Below are positions 59,201 through 64,000 of a stretch of 64,000 nt of DNA, piece by piece (position 1 is the stretch's first letter; each line of letters starts with the position of its first letter). Under the pieces are notes generated by a model that searched no databases, was not told the origin of the DNA, and saw nothing but the letters and a program-made list of their open reading frames with translations. The DNA is from Sipunculus nudus (lineage: Eukaryota > Annelida > Sipuncula > Golfingiida > Sipunculidae): NCBI GenBank assembly GCA_026874595.1, contig CM049319.1, positions 51,782,917 to 51,846,916 on the forward strand, read 5' to 3'. The translations under genes and the position numbers were made by a program.

Positions 59201-59561
59201 AGCTTACAGGATCATTTGGTTTCCAGTGCATTCTGTCACCCCCTGATGGACGATGTTTCTGCCACTGGATTCGAGAAATAGCTGCTCCAATGGCAACTGG
59301 TCAGAGTCAAGGATTGGTTTCAAGTAAACAAGAGGGTTAAAAACATACAGTCTGACAGGGATACAAACCTGTCTACTGAACAAAGAAGATGAAACTGTAG
59401 GAAAATATGAGATTTTTTATAAATCCTAACATTTTCATCATGAAAAATCATCATGACATGTATGATTTTGGGTTAGTGGCCCAAATGTGCACTACAGTCC
59501 ATGGCAGAAATGATCATGTTTTGGGCCCTGTTGCCATGACATGACATGTAGATAGCATCAT

Positions 59562-59595
<34 letters not shown>

Positions 59596-62500
59596 TGCAT
59601 AAGTAAACACATGTCAATTTATATCTCTACAGTGTTGCAATAGCAATGAGTAATTACGTCAAATAATCCCAATAGACCTATTTGTGATATCTGACATGTT
59701 TGATTTGGGGTAAGTGGCCCAAATGTGCACTGCAGTCCATGGCAAAAGTGATCAAGTTTTGGGCACTGTCACAGTGACTTGACATGAAGATAGCATCCTT
59801 GACAACCATGAAAAACTGAATAAGGATGGCTCATATTGAAAAGCTATGTATCATATTGAAAAACATATATATCTGATAATCAATGTTATGCATACTAACA
59901 AAATAATTATGTTTATACCTTTATCTGTGGTCATATTACAGAAATATGTAGTATCCTAGCTATGATAAAGTTGCATTGTTATTCTTGAATTTTAATATTA
60001 GGCACCTGAATGCTTGATATCATTGTCTCGCCAATCTGTTTACATGTGGAGGTCAGATGACCCAAACCCTGCTGACCCAAACTCTGCTCACACATGTGCA
60101 GTGCCCATGCTTGTGGAAAAGATCTAACATGATCTCAAACCCAAATTTTGAAATCCATTTCTGCATTTCTCTGGACTCTGTTCTCTTAGAACTACTCAAA
60201 CTGAATATCTGAGAACTTTCAGCAGTCTGTTTTACTAATGCAGACATACCATCTGATAAATAGAAATCTGCATTCTAATGGATGCAGGCTTCATCCATTA
60301 GGTGTGTGTGTGTGGGGGGGGGGGGGGATGTGAGATGCTCCCGAAAATTTGTTTGCTTTCACTTATTGGCCCAATATTCCTAGGTTTATTTGTGCATAAA
60401 TGACAGCACATTTGTGAATATTCCTTGATGACATTCCTGGATCCAGATCAAGTGCCAGATCCACACAACAATCTAACTGGTTTTTCACTGGCCAATTCCC
60501 GCAATGACCTGAAAATTTCATGAGACTATGCCCATGATTGCATTATCTATGTTGTGAACAAACACACACACAGACACACACACAAAGGAAGATGAACACA
60601 TACTCTCCTGACAGAGGCAAATTACTTGCCGTGTGTGAAAGGATACCAGTTAAAAGGCACATGAAGCTGATTATTCCTACGATGAGTCGTGCCCATGCCA
60701 TGGCCGTCCCATGGAACCGTGGTGACATCCAGAAAGAAATGATGGAATCTAGGATGGCGTAAACCACTCCAAGTCCAAACACCATGAACGCTCCAGTTAA
60801 ATGTGCTGGCTCCATCTTATCTTCCTTTAAGAACAAAAACATGCACATTCAGCATAAAAATTATCTGCAGATTGTCCCAAATCTGACTAGGGGCATTTGT
60901 TGCTGAAAGATTTATTCATAAACTGATATACAGTAAGACCTGTGTGATAAACCACCTTTGGGACCTACCAAAAGTGGTCTTAGTTAACAGGTGGTCTTAT
61001 TAGACAGGTGGTCTCAATAGACAGGTGGTCTTATTATACAGGGGGTCTCAATAGACAGGTGGTCTTATTATACAGGTGGTCTCAATAGACAGGTGGTCTT
61101 ATTATACAGGTGGTCTCAATAGACAGGTGGTCTTATTATACAGGTGGTCTCAATAGACAGGTGGTCTTATTATACAGGTGGTCTCAATAGACAGGTGGTC
61201 TTATTATACAGGTGGTCTCAATAGACAGGTGGTCTTATTATACAGGTGGTCTCAATAGACAGGTGGTCCTATTATACAGGTGGTCTCATTAGACATGTGG
61301 ACTTATTATACAGGTGGTCTCAATAGAGAGGTGGTCTTATTATACAGGTGGTCTCGATAGACAGGTGGTCTTATCATACAGGTGGTCTCGATAGACAGGT
61401 GGTCTTATTATACAGGTGGTCTCAATAGACAGGTGGTCTTATTATACAGGTGGTCTCAATAGACAGGTGTCTTATTATACAGGTGGTCTCAATAGACATG
61501 TGGACTTATAACACAGGTGGTCTCAATAGACAGGTGGTCTTATTATACAGGTGGTCTTGATAGACAGGTGGTCTTATTATACAGGTGGTCTCAATAGACA
61601 GGTGGTCTTATTGTACAGGTGGTCTCAATAGACAGGTGGTCTTATTATACAGGTGGTCTCGATAGACAGGTGGTCTTATTATACAGGTGGTCTCAATAGA
61701 CAGGTGGTCTTATTATACAGGTGGTCTCAATAGACAGGTGGTCTTGTTATACAGGTGGTCTCAATAGACAGGTGGTCTTATTATACAGGTGGTCTCAATA
61801 GACAGGTGGTCTTATTATACAGGTGGTCTCAATAGACAGGTGGTCTTGTTATACAGGTGGTATTTCAGACAGGTGGTCTTATTATACAGGTGGTATTTCA
61901 GACAGGTTCAACTGTATTTTCTTATGGTATTGCCGGTAATTATCTCAGTGTCATTAGAATTTAGGTAATTTATTACCATCAGTCATCACCAGAGGTCAGT
62001 ATAGAGTGAGAGGATGCACACATTGTAGGTCGGCTCACTTTGCACAGACTGAGCTGGCTTTTCAAAAGTCTATTCCGCACTTAAATCATTTTTCAATCAA
62101 TTCCATAACAAGTGACCCATTGGTCATGGCCCTCAGCTCTTGGCACCCAGGTGAGATCAGGTAAGAAAATCCAAGCTGAGAGAACAGCTACAAACCAAGA
62201 TTGACGTCTGAAGTCTGGATTGTTAAAATGCATCCTTTTTTCCCACTAACCACTAATTTTTTTGAAAAAAATACTACATATGACACAAATTAAATCAATC
62301 ACAATTAAGTGGATTCCATGTCTGATCATGTTGAAGTTTTTTTCAAACCTTTTTTACAATTTTTCATGAGACAAAATTTCTTTAAATACTGATTTACTTA
62401 AATATAAAGTTTTCAAAACTTGCTTTTTAAAGTTTTAGCTTTGTGAACTCTGCAAGTTTAGTACTATACCCTTCATTATCATTACATTTAGAAATATGAA

Positions 62501-63194
62501 GGAGAGGCCTAGCCACTCCTGATCACATGAAATGCAAACCCTTGACAGGCCAACTTGGGAATCAATTTGGCTTTGTAAATTTCAACAGCCAAGAAAAGAC
62601 TTTTTACAACTTCAGAGATGGCATGCAGAATGTCATTTATCAGAAAAGCTTGGGAGTCAGGGCTTTTGTACAGAGAAACAATTGTTTATATCATAGATTT
62701 TCATAATTATTGCCAAATACTGGATGTTATCAGATACTGATAAACAGGAATTAATGAAATTAATCAATCATACCTTTACAACAACATTTTTTTATTGTTC
62801 CATAAAAATGTAATCAAGGTATCATGCTAAATACACTGAAAATATTGCTTATTGGTATTTGAAAATAAATTTTCAGTACTTATCCCTGCTACATTTGCCT
62901 CGCAACTTTCAGTATCAACTTTTCAAATGTTCATTGCTAAGATATCAGGTAAACAATCAAAATTTAAAAGAAAATACCTACCCAGTGACAATAACTGACG
63001 TCTTATCAAATCTTAGGCTATATAATGAGTTGTATATACCTGGAAGTTTGCAACCATGGACAACCCGAGGCAGCTGATGATACCGATGACTAAATTGACC
63101 TTGGTCAAGGCGTTCAGGCGTCGACTGATGGGGAACGGAGATGTACCGAGGAGGGCATGAATGAGCTTGTAGCGAAAGTAAATGTTGAGCAAAG
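53026..63194 (-). CDS. DRAM/TMEM150-family membrane protein (DRAM2-like), 3' part of gene
   Basis: DRAM proteins (Frag1/DRAM/Sfk1 family) are multi-pass membrane proteins of lysosomes and related membranes linked to autophagy; that role is known for the vertebrate members and inferred here. Exons 63194-63040, 60824-60604 (or -60626), 59232 (or 59242)-59208 and 53217-53026 join in frame. Read in order, YFRYKLIHAL, ISCLGLSMVANFQ, AHLTGAFMVFGLGVVY, MHWKPNDPGFTAHL, TFAEWALAVSFLGYFLT, LIRDFQKMEI and a C-terminal ERSRLVHR match human DRAM2 nearly block for block. The first roughly 55-60 residues (first membrane segment and loop) lie right of the window. Introns are about 2.2, 1.4 and 6.0 kb. The gene lies downstream of nothing recognisable and is co-oriented with the integrin gene. 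Confidence 0.87.
53500..54410 (+). repeat. GGCGCCACC-family relative, old
   Basis: Contains CAGAGATGCCAAAATATCTTAAG, also present at 5425 (GAGATGCCAAAATATCCCAAG), and ATGCAAAATTT with TCTTGTGTATGAGAT blocks shared with the other members. It ends near GGACAGATGAACAGACAGAC (54345) and a short hairpin-like TTGCCGACAGCACTTTTAGTGATGGCGG. The GGCGCC core itself has decayed. Confidence 0.45.
54732..55024. repeat. Three tandem units of about 103 bp
   Basis: GGCCAATGGTCCAGTTACCA starts at 54746, 54848 and 54952 (periods 102 and 104). Each unit carries GGACACTCACAGCAGTGAT, a C-run and ATATAGCCAGTGG. The apparent Trp/Cys-rich minus-strand frames of 91-126 codons are this repeat read three times. Confidence 0.88.
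55345..56150 (+). mobile_element. GGCGCCACC tandem-core element, second good copy
   Basis: Begins with GTACGGGTGAAGTGAGGCAT as at 18166. It has core units at about 55459 and 55740 (GTAGGTGGCGCCACCTGTCA) and ends with CGGTCAAACGGTTCCCGAGA and AACAGACGCACAAATGGACG, as at 18770-18830. The terminal hairpin of the 18-kb copy is not preserved. Another small core is at 56498 (GTAGGTGGCACCACCC). Confidence 0.6.
56905..59176 (+). mobile_element. Second element of the 9.3-kb hairpin family
   Basis: Starts ACAAGGGACCTATGGGTCAC (56905). It ends with ACGGACGGCCGGACGGCCGG, GGACCACGACTATAGCTCAG, and the hairpin GCTCAG-ATGACTTATAGTCA-GCTGAGC then TAA (59176). Interior 58540-59090 is about 80% identical by eye to the reverse complement of the cores at 26300-27500. 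A second start-like motif, ACAAAGGACCCATGGGTCAC at 57511, suggests a nested copy. Runs in plus orientation inside a DRAM2-like intron. Confidence 0.68.
58297..58324. repeat. Poly-G run
   Basis: A run of about 27 G broken by a single C and an A, then GGTGAG. One of many homopolymer G/C tracts in the window; potential quadruplex former. Confidence 0.85.
59208..59232 (-). CDS. DRAM2-like micro-exon C
   Basis: A very small exon encoding MHWKPNDP, equivalent to human DRAM2 LHWNPEDK, followed by donor GATCCT|GTAAG (phase 0). If exon B uses GTATGT, the acceptor is TGACAG|A and the exon is 25 nt. If it uses GTAATT, the acceptor is CATCAG|GG and the exon is 35 nt (start 59242, adding RGDR). Both keep frame. 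Neither acceptor has a good pyrimidine tract, so the 5' edge is uncertain. The element ending at 59176 stops 26 bp before the donor. Confidence 0.65.
60604..60824 (-). CDS. DRAM2-like exon B (membrane segments 3-5)
   Basis: Acceptor TTCTTAAAG|GAAGAT continues phase 0 from VANFQ: EDKMEPAHLTGAFMVFGLG then VVYAILDSIISFWMSPRFHG, with the His and Gly-rich helix start as in DRAM2. It is followed by ARLIVGIISFMCLLTGIL. Two donors are possible: GA|GTATGT ending at 60604 (adds SNLPLSGE) or GCAA|GTAATT ending at 60626. The first is the better consensus and gives a loop length closer to DRAM2. Downstream in the frame is a (GT)n tract, which is intronic. Confidence 0.85.
60931..61914. mobile_element. TA-flanked pogo-like element filled with a 17/34-bp minisatellite
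   Basis: Left end CAGTAAGACCTGTGTGATAA and reverse complement of the right end CAGTTGAACCTGTCTGAAAT are inverted repeats of about 26 bp (both continue to ACCACC). They are flanked by TA (60929-60930 and 61915-61916). Nearly all of the 984 bp between is about 54 copies of a 17-bp unit, alternating ACAGGTGGTCTCAATAG and ACAGGTGGTCTTATTAT. The unit resembles the inner part of the terminal repeats. It lies in the DRAM2-like intron between exons A and B. Confidence 0.8.
62106..62160 (+). repeat. Isolated 5'-end-like motif of the 9.3-kb element family
   Basis: ACAAGTGACCCATTGGTCAT followed by GGCCCTCAGCTC resembles the element start at 56905. A second, shorter one is at 63945 (ACAAAAGACCCATGGGTC). 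No matching 3' ends were found before the window closes, so these are fragments or starts of elements running off the right edge. Confidence 0.4.
63040..63194 (-). CDS. DRAM2-like exon A (membrane segments 2-3)
   Basis: A strong acceptor TTTTTTTCAG|CT enters with two bases of a split codon. 51 codons run to VANFQ, and the donor is TTCCAG|GTATAT (phase 0). It contains LLNIYFRYKLIHALLG, the basic loop RRLNALTKVN, and a hydrophobic helix LVIGIISCLGLSMVANF. The CLGLS-x-VANFQ motif is a hallmark of the DRAM family. Confidence 0.88.
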
Positions 63195-63214
63195 CTGAAA
63201 AAAACACATAAAAG

Positions 63215-63770
63215 TACCATCAGATTGTTCAACCAAATGTGGACATTAAGCTTAACATCAGAATTTTCAAACAAATATGGATACTAAGCTGAACAAAAAA
63301 AATGGACTTTAAGCTGAAAATCAGTGTGTTCAACCAAATATGGACATTGAGATTAACATCAGAATTTTCAAACAAATATGGATATTCAGCTAAACAAAAA
63401 TATGAAAATTAAGCTGAATATCACTGTGTTTAACAAAATATGGACATTCAGCTGAACATCAGAATTTTCAAACAAATATGGATGTTAAGCTCAACAAAAA
63501 AATATGGACATTAGCCAAAACAGACATCTTTGTCTTCAAACAAATATGGACAATAAATTGAACATAAGTTGTTGTAACAAGTATGGAAAATAAATTTAAC
63601 ATCAGATTGTTTATACAAGTATGGATAATTAACTGAACATTTCAATGTTTGAACAAGTAGAGACAGCTGAACATCAGCCTGTTTCAACATGCATGAAATA
63701 TAAACTTAACATCAGCATGTTCAAACAAGTATAGACAATTAACTGAACATCAACATGTTTAAATAAGTAA
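63215..63770. repeat. Degenerate tandem repeat next to DRAM2-like exon A
   Basis: About 15 diverged units of about 35 bp with consensus TTCAAACAAATATGGACATT then AAGCTGAACATCAGA. It begins about 20 bp upstream of the exon A acceptor tract. Noncoding. Confidence 0.75.
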
Positions 63771-64000
63771 TGACATTAGGCGTAAGACTAAACTGTTTAA
63801 ATAAATATTATCTTGGCTGAAAATCAGACAAACAGCCAACAAAAAACTTATGAAATTTTCATATATCTGTAATTTTTCTTTTAAACAATACTTTCCAAAA
63901 TACCTGTGCCTTCTCACCAATATATTTTTATCATTAAAATTAATAAACAAAAGACCCATGGGTCTTTGGAAAGTTTTAGTAAATGCGAAATATATTTATT

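Larger units (their letters stand above)
53218..59207 (-). other. DRAM2-like last intron
   Basis: A 6-kb intron that contains the repeat blocks at 53500-54110, 54732-55024, 55345-56150, 56490-56620 and 56905-59176. No additional exon is needed: the protein alignment is gapless across the flanking exons. Confidence 0.7.

Noticed and set aside
60960-61900. Regularly spaced short repeats resembling a CRISPR array
   Set aside because: There are no unique spacers: the 17-mers follow each other directly, lie between transposon ends, and sit in an animal intron.

Overview
This is eukaryotic, repeat-rich genomic DNA from an animal, most likely a mollusc (bivalve or gastropod). The evidence is AT-rich sequence, short exons with GT/AG introns, a metazoan integrin gene, and dispersed repeats with terminal hairpins, tandem cores and CGGA/CGG microsatellites of the 'pearl'/Helentron-associated type familiar from molluscs. 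The species call is inference; I could not run a search.

Two protein-coding genes can be supported, both on the minus strand and both running off the window. (1) The 5' part of an integrin alpha gene: four exons (19605-19430, 7159-7005, 5221-5124, 1877-1716) give 197 codons from the signal peptide into the beta-propeller, in matching reading phase across every junction. The rest lies to the left of position 1. (2) The 3' part of a DRAM (DNA-damage-regulated autophagy modulator)/TMEM150-family membrane-protein gene, closest by eye to DRAM2: exons at 63194-63040, 60824-about 60604, a tiny exon ending at 59208, and a last exon 53217-53026 with the stop codon. Its N-terminal exon(s) lie to the right of position 64000.

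The 33 kb between them (19606-53025) and nearly all intron sequence is mobile or simple repeat. Left part (1-21.5 kb, mostly integrin introns): a Ty3/Gypsy-like solo LTR with a 4-bp target duplication (90-776), hairpin-ended tandem-core elements (3.0-4.5, 5.4-6.6, 7.4-7.9, 8.6-9.6, 18.1-19.0 kb), a pogo-like MITE (11.66-12.48 kb), and a nested LTR composite at 14.85-16.26 kb. In the composite, two 156-bp terminal repeats each carry tRNA-like A and B boxes, and primer-binding sites matching tRNA-Pro follow the terminal repeats. Middle: a 9.3-kb hairpin-ended element (26.2-35.5 kb) holding three almost identical head-to-tail 2.4-kb units plus an older diverged copy, then several minisatellites and tRNA-derived SINEs. 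Right: a second element of the 9.3-kb family (56.9-59.2 kb) ends about 26 bp from a DRAM-gene splice donor, and a TA-flanked pogo-like element (60.9-61.9 kb) is filled with a 17/34-bp minisatellite.

The open frames not named here are mostly short, low-complexity or repeat-derived, and I do not call them genes. The most novel-looking items are the short LTRs with tRNA-like internal promoters, the satellite-filled pogo element, and the recently amplified giant tandem-core element.
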